64,000 nucleotides of DNA, taken from the NCBI RefSeq assembly GCF_904849725.1, contig NC_058524.1, positions 551,431,763 through 551,495,762 on the forward strand, in the 5' to 3' direction. A program made the translations under genes and the position numbers. This document shows positions 23,067 to 35,320 of this stretch, piece after piece. Numbering within the stretch: position 1 is the stretch's first letter; the number at the start of each line of letters is the position of its first letter. The notes below the pieces were generated by a model. It was not told the origin of the DNA and ran no database searches. It worked only from the letters and a program-made list of their open reading frames with translations. Origin of the DNA: Hordeum vulgare subsp. vulgare (Eukaryota; Streptophyta; Magnoliopsida; Poales; Poaceae).

Positions 23067-26000
23067 TTACATTGTAATAAATCTAACACCCATACAGTTC
23101 TGGTGTCGATCATGTTTTGGCCGTGGAAGAGGTTTAGTCAGCGGGTCTGCTACATTCAGATCCGTGTGCACTTTGCATATATTTACGTCCTCCTCCTCGA
23201 CGTAGTCGCGGATGAGGTTAAAGCGTCGTTTGATGTGTCTGGTCTTCTTGTGAAACCTTGGTTCCTTTGCTAAGGCAATGGCACCAGTGTTGTCACAGAA
23301 CAAGGTTATTGGATCCAGTGCACTTGGCACCACTCCAAGATCCGTCATGAACTGCTTCATCCAGACACCCTCCTTAGCCGCCTCCGAGGCAGCCATGTAC
23401 TCTGCTTCACATGTAGAATCTGCTATGACGCTTTGCTTGGAACTGCACCAGCTTACTGCACCCCCATTAAGAATAAATACGTATCCGGTTTGCGACTTAG
23501 AGTCGTCCAGATCTGTGTCAAAGCTTGCATCGACGTAACCTTTTACGGCGAGCTCTTCGTCAACTCCATATACGAGAAACATCTCCTTAGTCCTTTTCAG
23601 GTACTTCAGGATATTCTTGACCGCTGTCCAGTGATCCACTCCTGGATTACTCTGGAACCTACCTGCCATACTTATGGCCAGGCTAACATCCGGTCTAGTG
23701 CACAGCATCGCATACATGATAGAACCTATGGTTGAAGCATAGGGGACGGAGCGCATATGCTCTCTATCTTCATCAGTTGCTGGGCACTGAGTCTTACTCA
23801 ATCTCGTACCTTGTAGAACTGGCAAGAACCCTTTCTTGGACTGTTCCATTTTGAACCTTTTCAAAACATTATCAAGGTATGTGCTTTGTGAAAGTCCTAT
23901 CAGGCATTTTGATCTATCCCTATAGATCTTAATGCCTAGTATGTAAGCAGCTTCTCCTAGGTCCTTCATAGAGAAACTTTTATTCAAGTAACCTTTTATG
24001 CTCTCCAAAAGCTCTACGTTGTTTCCAATCAGTAATATGTCATCCACATATAATATTAGAAACGCCACAGAGCTCCCACTCACTTTCTTGTAAATACAAG
24101 ATTCTCCAACCACTTGTATAAACCCAAATGCTTTGATCACCTCATCAAAGCGTTTGTTCCAACTCCGAGATGCTTGCACCAGTCCATAAATGGATCGCTG
24201 GAGCTTGCACACCTTGTCAGCATTTTTAGGATCGACAAAACCTTCGGGTTGCATCATATACAACTCTTCCTTAAGGAAACCGTTAAGGAACGCCATTTTG
24301 ACATCCATCTGCCAGATTTCATAATCGAAAAATGCAGCTATTGCTAACATGATTCTGACGGACTTAAGCATCGCTACGGGTGAGAAGGTCTCATCGTAGT
24401 CAACTCCGGGAACTTGTGAAAAACCCTTTGCCACAAGTCGAGCTTTATAAACGGTCACATTACCGTCAGCGTCCGTCTTCTTCTTAAAGATCCATTTGTT
24501 CTGAATAGCCCTGCGGCCCTCAGGCAGTATCTCCAAAGTCCACACTTTGTTCTCATACATGGATCCTATCTCGGATTTCATGGCTTCTAGCCATTTATTG
24601 GAATCTGGGCCCACCATTGCTTCTTCATAATTTGCAGGTTCATTGTTGTCTAACAACATGATTGATAAGACGGGATTACCGTACCACTCTGGAGCAGCGC
24701 GTGATCTCGTCGACCTGCGTGGTTCAACAGAAACTTGAACTGGAATTTCATGATCATCATCATTAACTTCCTCCTCAACCGGCGTCGCAACGACAGAGGT
24801 TTCCCCTTGCCCTGCGCCACCATCCAGAGGGATGAGAGGTTCGACAACCTCGTCAAGTTCTATCTTCCTCCCACTCAATTCTCTCGAGAGAAACTCCTTC
24901 TCGAGAAAAGTTCCGTTCTTAGCAACAAACACTTTGCCCTCGGATTTCAGATAGAAGGAGTACCCAACTGTCTCTTTTGGGTAACCTATGAAGACGCATT
25001 TTTCCGCTTTGGGTTCCAGCTTTTCAGGCTGAAGCTTTTTGACATAAGCATCACATCCCCAAACTTTAAGAAACGACAACTTTGGCCTTTTGCCATACCA
25101 CAGTTCGTATGGTGTCGTCTCAACGGATTTTGATGGTGCCCTATTTAAAGTGAATGCAGTTGTTTCTAATGCATAACCCCAAAATGATAACGGCAAATCA
25201 GTAAGAGACATCATAGATCGCACCATCTCTAACAAAGTACGATTACGACGTTCGGACACACCATTACGCTGAGGTGTTCCAGGCGGGGTTAACTGCGAAA
25301 CAATTCCGCATTGTCTTAAGTGAGCACCAAACTCGAAACTCAGATATTCACCCCCACGATCAGACCGTAGGAACATGATCTTCTTGTTACGATGATTTTC
25401 CACTTCACTCTGAAATTGCTTGAACTTTTCAAATGTTTCAGACTTGCGCTTCATCAAGTAGACATAACCATATCTACTTAAATCGTCAGTGAAGGTGAGG
25501 AAATAACGATATCCGCCGCGTGCCTCTACGCTCATTGGACCACACACATCGGTATGTATGATTTCCAACAAGTCACTTGCACGCTCCATTGTTCCGGAGA
25601 ACGGAGTTTTAGTCATCTTGCCCATGAGGCATGGTTCGCACGTGTCAAGTGAATCAAAGTCAAGTGACTCCAAAAGTCCATCAGCATGGAGTTTCTTCAT
25701 GCGCTTTACACCAGTATGACCCAAGCGGCAGTGCCACAAAAATATGGCGCTATCATTGTTTACTCTAATTCTTTTGGTCTCAATGTTATGTATATGCGTA
25801 TCGCTATCAAGATTCAATATGAACAATCCTCTCACATTCGGTGCATGACCATAAAAGATGTTACTCACAGAAATAGAACAACCATTATTCTCAGACTTAA
25901 AAGAGTAACCGTCTCGCAATAAACAAGATCCAGATATAATGTTCATGCTCAACGCAGGCACTAAATAACAATGATTTAAGTTCATCACTAATCCCGATGG

Positions 26001-27047
26001 TAGCTGAAGTGACACTGTGCCGACGGCGATTGCATCAACCTTGGAACCATTTCCTACGCGCATCGTCACTTCGTCTTTCGCCAGCCTTCGTCTATTCCGC
26101 AGCTCCTGTTTCGAGTTGCAAATGTGAGCAACAGAACCGGTATCGAATACCCAGGCACTACTACGAGAGCCGGTTAAGTACACATCAATAACATGTATAT
26201 CAAATATACCTGATTTTTCTTTGCCCGCCTTCTTATCTGCCAGATACTTGGGGCAATTGCGCTTCCAGTGACCCATACCCTTGCAATAGAAGCACTCTGT
26301 TTCAGGCTTAGGTCCAGCCTTGGGTTTCTTCGACGGATTGGCAACAGGCTTGCCGCTCTTCTTCGAATTGCCCTTCTTGCCTTTGTCGTTTCTCTTTAAA
26401 CTAGTGGTCTTGCTCACCATCAACACTTGATGCTCTTTACGGAGTTCAGACTCTGCGACTTTCAGCATCGCAAACAACTCGCCGGGAGACTTGTTCATCC
26501 CTTGCATGTTGTAGTTCAACACAAAGCCTTTATAGCTTGGCGGCAGTGATTGAAGGATTCTGTCAGTGATAGCCTCTTGCGGGAGTTCAATCCCCAGTTC
26601 AGCTAGACGGTTTGAGTACCCAGACATTTTGAGCACATGTTCACTGACAGACGAGTTTTCCTCCATCTTGCAAGCATAGAATTTATCGGAGGTCTCATAC
26701 CTCTTGATCCGGGCGTTCTTCTGAAAGACAAACTTCAACTCCTGGAACATCTCAAATGCTCCATGACGCTCAAAGCGACGTTGAAGTCCCGGTTCTAAGC
26801 CATACAAGACTGCACATTAAACTATTGAGTAGTCCTCCTTACGCGCTAACCAAGCGTTCTTAACATCCTGATCAGCCGTAGTGGGTGGTTCATCTCCTAG
26901 CGCAGCATTAAGGACATAATCCTTCTTCCCAGCTTGTAAGATTAGCTTAAGATTACAAGCCCAGTCTACAAAGTTGCTTCCATCATCTTTCAACTTAGCT
27001 TTCTCTAGGAACGTATTAAAATTCAGGATGACACTTGCGTGAGCCAT
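23067..27047 (-). pseudogene. Angela-B gag-pol, intact except for one nonsense codon
   Basis: The frame starts at MAHASVILNFNTFLEKAK (27047) and would run 1326 residues to the stop at 23067. It is broken only by TAA at 26819-26817, about residue 77. The Angela-D copy has CAA (Gln) at that position. After the break, one frame of 1246 residues carries the gag remainder, the zinc knuckle CFYCKGMGHWKRNC (about 252), protease DTG (about 302), integrase zinc finger and DDE core (about 440-600: HCRLGHTGVKRMKK, SDRGGEY, NGVSERRNRT), reverse transcriptase (QMDVKMAFLNG about 915, YVDDILLIG about 1000) and RNase H (VDASFDTD, CEAEYMA, FCDNTGAIA). The N-terminal 76 residues of gag are cut off by the stop, so the polyprotein would not be made from its own start. 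It is annotated as a pseudogene for that reason. Confidence 0.93.
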
Positions 27048-28282
27048 GATCTACAACACAAATATATTCAAAGTGGACTTAGACTACGTTCAAGATAATT
27101 AGAGTTCAACTTAATCAAATTATATGCTAAACTCCCACTCAAAAAGTACATCTCTCTAGTCATTTGAGTGGTTCATGATCCACTTACACTATCCCAAGTC
27201 CGATCATCACGTGAGTTGAGTATAGTTTCAGTGGTAAGCATCCCTATGCTAATCATATCAACTATATGATTCATGATCGACCTTTCGGTCTCATGTGTTC
27301 CGAGGCCATGTCTGCACATGCTAGGCTCGTCAAGCTTAACCCGAGTGTTCCGCGTGCGCAACTGTTTTGCACCCGTTGTATGTGAACGTTGAGTCTATCA
27401 CACCCGATCATCACGTGGTGTCTCGAAATGACGAACTGTAGCAACGGTGCACAGTCGGGGAGAACACAATTTCGTCTTGAAATTTTAGTGAGAGATCACC
27501 TCATAATGTTACCGTCGTTCTAAGCAAAATAAGGTGCATAAAAGGATTAACATCACATGCAATTCATAAGTGACATGATATGGCCATCATCACGTGCTTC
27601 TTGATCTCCATCACCAAAACACCGGCACGATCTTCTTGTCACCGGCGCCACACCATGATCATCCATCAACTTGTTGCCATCGGGGTTGTCGTGCTACTTA
27701 TGCTATTACTACTAAAGCTACATCCTAGCAAAATAGTAAACGCATCTGCAAGCACAAACGTTAGTATAAAGACAACCCTATGGCTCCTGCCGGTTGCCGT
27801 ACCATCGACGTGCAAGTCGATATTTCTATTACAACATGATCATCTCATACATCCAATATATCACATCACATCGTTGGCCATATCACATCACAATCATACC
27901 GTGCAAAAACAAGTTAGACGTCCTCTAATTTTGTTGTTGCATGTTTTACGTAGTGACCAAGGGTATCTAGTAGGATCGCATCTTACTTACGCAAACACCA
28001 CAACGGAGATATATGAGTTGCTATTTAACCTCATCCAAGGACCTCCTCGGTCAAATCCGATTCAACTAAAGTTGGAGAAACCGTCACTTGCCAGTCATCT
28101 TTGAGCAAAGGGGGTTACTCGTAACGATGAAACCAGTCTCTCGTAAGCGTACGAGTAATGTCGGTCCAAGCCGCTTCAATCCAACAATACCGCGGAATCA
28201 AGAAAAGACTAAGGAGGGCAGCAAAACGCACATCACCGCCCACAAAAACTTTTGTGTTCTACTCGAGAAGACATCTACGCAT
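27048..28282 (-). other. Angela-B untranslated leader
   Basis: Counterpart of the leaders at 6499-7724 and 61777-63010. The frame at 27580-28104 on the opposite strand recurs, reversed, at 61955-62464 because both lie in the same leader. It shows no protein-family features and is not called. Confidence 0.8.
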
Positions 28283-28302
28283 GAACCTAGCTCATGATGC
28301 CA
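28283..28302 (-). promoter_or_regulatory. Angela-B primer binding site
   Basis: On the minus strand, TGGCATCATGAGCTAGGTTC starts one base after the LTR end. It is identical to the site at 61758. Confidence 0.85.
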
Positions 28303-28303
28303 C

Positions 28304-30092
28304 TGTTGAGGAACGTCGCAAGGGAAACAAAAAATTTCCTACGCGCACGAAGACCTATCATGGTGATGTCCATCTACGAGAGGGGATGAGTGATCTACGT
28401 ACCCTTGTAGATCGTACAGCAGAAGCGTTTAGAGAATGCAATTGATGTAGTGGAACGTCCTCACGTCCCTCGATCCGCCCCGCGAACAATCCCGCGATCA
28501 GTCCCACGATCTAGTACCGAACGGACGGCACCTCCGCGTTCAGCACACGTACAGCTCGACGATGATCTCGGCCTTCTTGATCCAGCAAGAGAGACGGAGA
28601 GGTAGAATAGTTCTCCGGCAGCGTGACGGTGCTCCGGAGGTTGGTGATGATCTTGTCTCAGCAGGGCTCCGCCCGAGCTCCGCAGAAACGCGATCTAGAG
28701 GAAAAACTATGGAGGTATGTGGTCGGGCAGCCGTGAGAAAGTCGTCTCAAATCAGCCCTAATTGCTCCATATATATAGGAGGAGGGAGGGGGGCCTTGCC
28801 TTGGGGTCCAAGGGACCCTCAAGGGGTCGGTCGAGCCAAGGGGGAGTCCCCCTCCCTTCCCACTTCCTCCCTCTTTTTTTTTCTTTTCCTTTGATTTCTT
28901 ATTCTTGGCACATCGGCCCCCTTGGGGCTGTCCCACCAGCCCACTAAGGGCTGGTGTGTCTCCCCAAAGCCTATGGGCTTCCCCGGGGTGGGTTGCCCCC
29001 CCCCCTCCCCCCCGCGGTGAACTCCCGGAACCCATTCGTCATTCCCGGTACATTCCCGGTAACTCCGAAAACCTTCCGGTAATCAAATGAGGTCATCCTA
29101 TATATCAATCTTCGTTTCCGGATCATTCCGGAAACCCTCGTGACGTCCGTGATCTCATCTGGGACTCCGAACAACATTCGGTAACCAACCATATAACTCA
29201 AATACGCATAAAACAACGTCGAACCTTAAGTGTGCAGACCCTGCGGGTTCGAGAACTGTGTAGACATGACCCGAGAGACTCCTCGGTCAATATGCAATAG
29301 CGGGACCTGGATGCCCATATTGGATCCTACATATTCCACGAAGATCTTATCGTTTGAACCTCAGTGTCAAGGATTCGTATAATCCCGTATGGCATTCCCT
29401 TTGTCCTTCGGTATGTTACTTGCCCGAGATTGGATCGTCAGTATCCGCATACCTATTTCAATCTCGTTTACCGGCAAGTCTCTTTACTCGTTCCGTAATA
29501 CAAGATCCCGCAACTTACACTAAGTTACATTGCTTGCAAGGCTTGTGTGTGATGTTGTATTACCGAGTGGGCCCCGAGATACCTCTCCGTCATACGGAGT
29601 GACAAATCCCAGTCTTGATCCATACTAACTCAACTAACACCTTCGGAGATACCTGTAGAGCATATTTATAGTCACCCAGTTACGTTGCGACGTTTGATAC
29701 ACACAAAGCATTCCTCCGGTGTCAGTGAGTTATATGATCTCATGGTCATAGGAATAAATACTTGACACGCAGAAAACAGTAGCAACAAAATGACACGATC
29801 AACATGCTACGTCTATTAGTTTGGGTCTAGTCCATCACGTGATTCTCCCAATGACGTGATCCAGTTATCAAGCAACAACACCTTGTTCATAATCAGAAGA
29901 CACTGACTATCATCGATCAACTGGCTAGCCAACTAGAGGCATGCTAGGGACGGTGTTTTGTCTATGTATCCACACATGTAAATGAGTCTTCATTCAATAC
30001 AATTATAGCATGGATAATAAACTATTATCTTGATACAGGAATTATAATAATAACTATACATTTATTATTGCCTCTAGGGCATAATTCCAACA
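28304..30092 (-). repeat. Angela-B 5' LTR (1789 bp)
   Basis: On the plus strand it runs TGTTGAGGAACG to AATTCCAACA, the same sequence as 21181-23014 but lacking about 45 bp around 28842. The CTAAG duplication follows at 30093. Confidence 0.93.
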
Positions 30093-30662
30093 CTAAGGCC
30101 CACCTAGGGGTGCGCCACCCCCTCCCTGTGCCCTGGTCGCCGCACCTCCCATCTGGGGGGGCTGCAGCACCACCTAGGGTGGGAACCCTAGGGGTGGCAC
30201 CCCCCCTCCCCTCCTCCTATATATAGTGGGGGTTTTGTGGCTTTTTCACACACAGTTTTCCCTTTCCCTCGGCGCAGCCCTACCCCCCTTCTTCCTCCTC
30301 TCCCACGGTGCTTGGCAAAGCCCTGCCGGGAGACCTCTTCTCTCCATCGACACCACGCCATCGTGATGTCGGAGATCTTCCCCAACCTCTCCTTCCTCCT
30401 TGTTGGATCGAGGTGCGGGAGACGTCATCGGGCTGCACGTGTGTTGAACGCGGAGGTGCCGTGGTTCGGCACTAGATCGGAATCACACCGCGATCTGAAT
30501 CTCCACGAGTACGACTCCACCAACCGCGTTCTAGCAACGCTTCCGCTTAGCGATCTTCAAAGGTATGAAGATGCACTCATCCCTCTCTCGTTGCTGGTCT
30601 CTCCATAGGAAGATCTGAATATGTGTAGGAATTGTTTTGAATTTATGCTACGTTACCCATCA
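30093..30662 (+). repeat. Angela-A 3' LTR, second part
   Basis: It resumes with the CTAAG duplicate and GGCCCACCTAGGGG, and matches 5920-6484 of the 5' LTR including the TATA region (near 30220) and the end GTTACCCATCA. It is followed by GGGGG, the second copy of the Angela-A target duplication (30663-30667). Confidence 0.92.
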
Positions 30663-30746
30663 GGGGGCATGTGATTTTGTCAACCTATAAGACATATAAT
30701 TCCATCCAATTAATTGTAGAGTAACAACAGCATTTCATAATCGCAG

Positions 30747-31409
30747 GTGGTAGAAATGGACGATGAAGCACCACATGAGATAAACATATTAGCTAAGGAG
30801 CCAAACATGGTCGCGATGAAGTATAGTAGCTACACTATAAATGGGATAGACTTTCATACACAATCATATGATGAGGGCCGGTTGTTTCAGAGTAGTGGAG
30901 TAGCTCTTGTTGCACAAACTACATCCTTTGCAGAAGGAAAATGTGACAATATTAGTGTAAGAAACAAGACCTATTATGGCATTATAAAAGAAATTCTTGA
31001 GTTGAACTATCAACATGAAGGGAAAGTAGTGTTGTTCAAATGTGACTGGGTTGATAATCGTGTCGAAAATGAATGGGTACAAACTGATCAGTTTGGAATC
31101 ACTTCTGTGAATTTCAAGCATTTGTTCAATACCGGTGAGAAAATATCAGATGAGCCCTTCATATTAGCCACACAAGCAACTCAAGTTTACTATGTTGAAG
31201 ATCCCATTGATGTTGAGTGGTGTACTGTTGTTTTGCTATCATTACATGACATAGAAGAATCTCAAGATGATATTGGTAATGTCTTACGTGTGATGTTGCC
31301 GGATCCATGTACTACTGTACGTGTGAGTGTTGCGGATGGATGCATTGGTTCTGCTAGGACAGGTATAGATGGATTAGTTCTTAAAGCAAGTGATGTTGAA
31401 AAAAAGTAA
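30747..31409 (+). pseudogene. CACTA TNP2-type transposase, last exon (DUF4216 region)
   Basis: This exon follows an AATCGCAG acceptor (30745-30746) and continues the transposase frame cut at the 4699 donor. It opens VVEMDDEAPHEINILAKEP and carries the DUF4216 segment typical of plant TNP2 proteins (about 30810-31200: YYGIIKEILEL, VVLFKCDWVD, EPFILATQATQVYYVEDP). The frame is open for 220 codons to a TAA at 31407-31409, which may be the natural end. With Angela-A gone, donor and acceptor would be about 90 bp apart, a normal small intron. This exon is itself intact, but the gene is dead because of breaks in the earlier exons. Confidence 0.88.
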
Positions 31410-31479
31410 GTGTTGTGTACAAACCTCTAATGTTTTGTAGCGATGTACTCATATAGTGTGTCTTTTGCACGAGGGAAAA

Positions 31480-33880
31480 TGGCAAGCACAAACGGAAAAT
31501 CTAAAGATGGTGGGGTCACATAGGAACAATTGAAGGCGGTAGAGTATGAACTACAAAGAAGTAAGAGCATTGAAGAAAATGATAAATGACTAGCAGCAGC
31601 ACGGGCAGTAAGAGGTTCTATGCAGGAAGATATGGAAGCAAACCAAGCCCCCCCCCAACAAATAAATAAAAGAAAGGTATGTAGTTGTCATCACATTCAT
31701 GTTCTACCTGAAGGAAGCAAATGTAGATTGCAATACTAACCTATATATCTATGCAGGCACCCTCCATCGCACGTGTAACCGCGAATGAAGGACGTGTTTT
31801 GAGGTCTAGGATATCAAAAGATCAAGATCGTGTAGATCATGAGCATCAGCCTTCCAAAGGTACTTGTAGTGGGTTATACTTATTCGTATTGTAGGCTAAT
31901 GTCACTTGCTCGAATTGTTGTATGACTATGTTAATTTCTTGCATGAAGAGATTACTCGTGAGCTTGATGAAGGTAGTCAAAACAAAGGTGGAAGAAAAAT
32001 TACCCGAAAGGCTAACATATATGCGAGGCTGAATCAACCCAAAATCCATATTCCACTTAATGTGAATGGCCAGCCTGTTGGGCGAGATGCAACTGAATTT
32101 ACCAATTTCATTGGTACTTTGGTGAGGAAGCATATACCACCTGTAGAGTTAGATTGGAGAGATGTTGATGTAGACAAAAAGCTATTAGTGTGGGAGACCT
32201 TGAAGGTGTAAATGGGCATAATCTATAACTTACACACTCTTTTTTTAATGTCGTCTAACTCAGTGTCCCGCTTTCTCTCATTTTAATAGGCATTTTATGA
32301 TCTGAACTCAACCGCTTTGAACTTTGTTATCAACACTTCACACATAAAGTGGAAGGATTAGAAGTCAGATTTAAAGAGGAACAAGTTTGATGCTCCGCTC
32401 AGTGATGCGCAACTTATGAAAAGACGTGACAGTGGAATTAGTGAAGCTGATTAGAAGACCCTTATTACTTATTGGAGATCTTTGGCATTTGAAGTACGTC
32501 ATCCTTCTAGCACATTATGTTCTAGACATGGATAAAGAAATATGCAAGTAATGATTCTCAAAGCAATATGTGTGATAAAACAGTTTGCTTGTAGTCTCGT
32601 AGTGCTATCGCCAAAAAGAATCATGCCAATGGAGTACCTCATACATCTGGTAGCAAGAGTCATGCATGTGTTGCCGATGAAATGGTAAAAATAATTACCC
32701 AATTAAAAATGATACGCCACTGTGTTTGAGTGACTAATGCATAGTGAAATAAATAAATGGTTGCAGGCTGTCAAACTTGGGCATGATCCTCAAAGAGATG
32801 AAGTTTATATCGAAACACATACATGCAAGAAAGGGGAAAGGAAAGGGAGTTATGTGCCGCACGCAGCAGAAACTATTGTAAGTATATTTTGCCGTGCTTT
32901 TTCAGTGTTACTCATAAATTGTACAAATATAATTTACATAGCAAGTAAATATCATTTTGCAGAAAGAACTCATAGAGAAAGCTCAAAAACACCCGAAATG
33001 GAAAGAAAAAAAATTAAATAAGGTGATCTGTTTGCACGTGTATGTAGAATGGAGGAGTCGAGGGGTCGTGTTCGTGTGTTAGGTCTAGGGCCAACACCTC
33101 AAGATTTGGGTACACCATGTACACGGGGTAAATTGAGCACAAGAGTTCTAGTTGCAATGGAAGGGCGCCGAGAAGCTCAAAATCGCTTTAACATGCTAGA
33201 GGGGCATGTGCTACAAATGCAGGAACCGATGAACCGAATGGAATTGATGTTAGCTTCACAAGGAGGGCATAATCTGGAAACTCCTAACTCGCAGCACGGT
33301 TCCAATTCTCGACAAGTAATGAACTATTTCCACATCTTTTCATTGCATCAAGAATCCATCTTGCATGCACTAACTCTATTTATGTTTGATAGAACTCAAG
33401 AGCTTAAGCTGATGATGATAACGATGGTGAAGAAGATGATGAACGGGATGATGAAGAGCCCTTTGTTCATAGAAGAGTTGTTGCAAAGCCCCCTGCAAGA
33501 AGCTCATCAGCCTATGAAGATGAAAGCCTTGTAATCTTCTCATCCTTACCTATATGTTAAAATTTTATTTTGTTTTCATGCTTCTAAAATAATCATTGAT
33601 TCAGATTGGTACGGATGTTCTTCTATATGCATGGACTGGTCCTGAAACTCCTGTTGCTAAGGCAACAATTATCTCAGTTGACCCAGACGCTATTGTGGGC
33701 GGAGAGCCCCTTGGACCAGGAACTTATGAGGTTCTTGTCAATGTTGCGCTTGGAAGGGATGCTACTTTGCCTTTTGAAGATGGCGGCTTAAAAATTATCT
33801 TTGATGCTGTAACAAGGTCCATTGCATGGCCATCTAGCAAGGTAATCGCTAACAATGTGTGTTTCGTCTACTTATCTTGA
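31480..33880 (+). pseudogene. CACTA second gene, TNPA-like (plant transposase 24 / Ptta-En-Spm type)
   Basis: Several small exons lie in the order expected for the second CACTA gene, which encodes the subterminal-repeat DNA-binding protein. From the start MASTNGKSKDGG at 31480 they include IARVTANEGRVLRS (31765), DWRDVDVDKKLLVWETLKV (32149-32209), an FYDLNSTALNFVI segment (32292), GHDPQRDEVYIETHTCKKGE (32779), MEESRGRVRVLGLGPTP (33049-33300) and a C-terminal IGTDVLLYAWTGPETPVAKA segment (33604-33840). GTATGT- and GTAAGT-like donors follow several of them. Stops interrupt the first exon (TAG near 31521, TGA near 31587) and the FYDLNS exon, so the gene is decayed. Exon ends are approximate. The family was assigned by segment order and motif memory, not by a search. 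Confidence 0.7.
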
Positions 33881-34854
33881 ATTGTTTGATGTGATACTGA
33901 CTCATGGTCATTTTGCTAGATGAAACCCTACAAACCAGGGGCATCTTCCTCGTCCCGCCCCTAAGGTATATTTGATTAATGAGCTAGTATTTACTTTTTC
34001 CGAAATGAACATAACCAGACTCTTGTATCTTCTTATTCATCATGATAGTTGTTATCTAGCTCTGCACATTGAGCAGTAACAATCAATGTTGTTCTATCTT
34101 CTCTTATTTCAATGTCTACCTAGTTCATTGCCACTTCTTAAATGGTGATGGTATAAAAAAATGGTTGTTCTCTTCATCTAAAGTTTGGCTAAGTTAACGT
34201 ACAGTGCATAGCTGGCTGGCACAATTTTGTAGTTGCTCTCGAGCACCAACCAAACTAGTCTGTAGTGCTCTCCACAGTAAATAGTACCATGTCTTGTGAA
34301 TTAAAACTAGGAGTCTGGACATGCTAAATTTTTTGCCTTATGTCCAGATGATGGAAATACAACTTAATTATGTTGCCTTATGTTGCTCCCAGTACACCTC
34401 TATATTGCTCATATTTCCTGAAATATACTTCATGGTCGCGTTGCATCTATGCTTTATACAATTATTATTTTTGCCATTGTCTCTCAATGCATGCTCACCA
34501 TGACATTTTTATCCTTTGTAGGAAAGACATACAAAAGGAGCAGGAAGGAACCAAGAAGATGTTAGTTTGCATCAGCTAGAGATTTTCTGTCATGGAGCAA
34601 AAATAATGCGTCTTTTAGGTCTCATTTTGTGCACGTGGGTATTTTGTGTAATTGAGCAACAATGAATATCGGACATGCATCTATCATTCTGTAAACCTGT
34701 TGGGTGATTCGGTCTTTGAACCATAAATGTTTCCTTTACTTGTGAGTAGTAATGAGATATGCAAGCTATTGTAACTTGACTTGTAATGAGATATGCAACT
34801 TGATTTGACATTGTATTGTAAGGAAGATGTGAAAACAAGGGTACGTGGGTATTA
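33881..34854 (+). other. CACTA 3' noncoding region
   Basis: About 1 kb of AT-rich sequence between the last recognisable TNPA-like exon and the subterminal repeats. A small exon-like segment near 34520-34580 follows TTTGTAG but codes for nothing distinctive. Otherwise nothing is seen. Confidence 0.5.
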
Positions 34855-35320
34855 AACATTGCTCAGCTAAGAAAAATGGTGTCAAATTGTTGGTCGGTAA
34901 AAACTCTGTTGTCAAATGGTCGGTCAAGAAAGCTTCGACACCAACATTAGCAGAAAATCGGTCGGCAAAGGCTGTACTGCCAAATGGTCGGTCGGGAAAG
35001 CTTCAACACCAACATCAGCTGAAAATCGGTTGGGAAAGATTTTGCCGTCAAACAGTCGGTCGGGAAATATTCGACGGAAACCCCAACCGCAAGTTGGTCG
35101 GGAAAGAGCCCTTCCTGTGCCATCGGAAAGTCGATCGGCAATGCTCTTTACAGGCATCAAACAATCGGTCGGGAAAAGACTATCCCATCTGGACGTACCC
35201 CAACAAACGGATTCGATCGGCAATACTCTTTCCCGACTGACTGTATGTTGGCAAAGGTTGTTTTTTCGACCAACCTGTTTGTTGGAAACGCAGTGTCGTG
35301 GTGTACTGAACTGCGTAGTG
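34855..35320 (+). repeat. CACTA right-end subterminal repeat array
   Basis: About ten direct copies of a 10-15 bp unit related to ATCGGTCGGGAAAG lie at about 34890, 34918, 34960, 34985, 35025, 35056, 35094, 35130, 35164 and 35211, spaced 25-70 bp. One inverted copy (CTTTCCCGACTG) lies near 35229-35240. Such arrays are the binding sites of TNPA-type proteins. TAGTG at 35316-35320 is a possible terminus, but no longer terminal inverted repeat could be confirmed. Frames overlapping the array (34845-35240, 34916-35503) are produced by the repeats. Confidence 0.75.

Larger units (their letters stand above)
21181..30092 (-). mobile_element. Angela-B: nearly intact Angela-type Copia element in the Angela-A 3' LTR
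   Basis: On the minus strand: 5' LTR (30092-28304), primer site (28302-28283), leader, gag-pol (27047-23067), polypurine tract (23030-23015) and 3' LTR (23014-21181). The target duplication CTAAG is at 21176-21180 and 30093-30097. All parts are present and in order, and the total of 8.9 kb is usual for the family. The only coding defect I found is one stop codon in gag. The LTRs differ by about 25-30 substitutions by eye, plus a deletion of about 45 bp in the 28304-30092 copy (present near 21720-21770). Confidence 0.95.
4708..30662 (+). mobile_element. Angela-A: Angela/BARE-1/WIS-type Copia retrotransposon with two nested insertions
   Basis: The element has a 5' LTR (4708-6484), a tRNA-iMet-type primer binding site (6486), an untranslated leader, gag (7725-8562), pol (17046-19863), a polypurine tract (19951-19966) and a 3' LTR (19967-21180 plus 30093-30662), flanked by GGGGG. 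A minus-strand Gypsy element (8563-17045) splits the coding region, and Angela-B (21181-30092) splits the 3' LTR. Without these it would be about 8.5 kb, normal for the family. It is dead for several reasons: loss of the protease region at the Gypsy junction, a changed zinc-knuckle cysteine, and a frameshift at the pol end. The first 600 bp of the two LTRs differ at roughly 29 positions by eye. Confidence 0.93.
1012..35320 (+). mobile_element. CACTA (En/Spm-like) DNA transposon, decayed, interrupted by Angela-A
   Basis: The element is recognised by a TNP2-type transposase pseudogene (1869-4698 and 30747-31409), a TNPA-like second gene (about 31480-33880) and an array of short GGTCGGGAAA-like subterminal repeats (34855-35270). 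These are the standard parts of Triticeae CACTA elements, in the expected order. The right end is tentatively the TAGTG at 35316-35320. No matching CACTA end or subterminal array is visible on the left, so the left boundary given is only where the Gypsy LTR stops. The true left end may be outside the window or deleted. Angela-A (4708-30662) is nested within it. Confidence 0.75.

Noticed and set aside
27580..28104. 174-residue ORF on the plus strand, and its reversed counterpart at 61955-62464
   Set aside because: It lies antisense in the Angela leader, has no protein-family features, and is shared only because the leaders are homologous.
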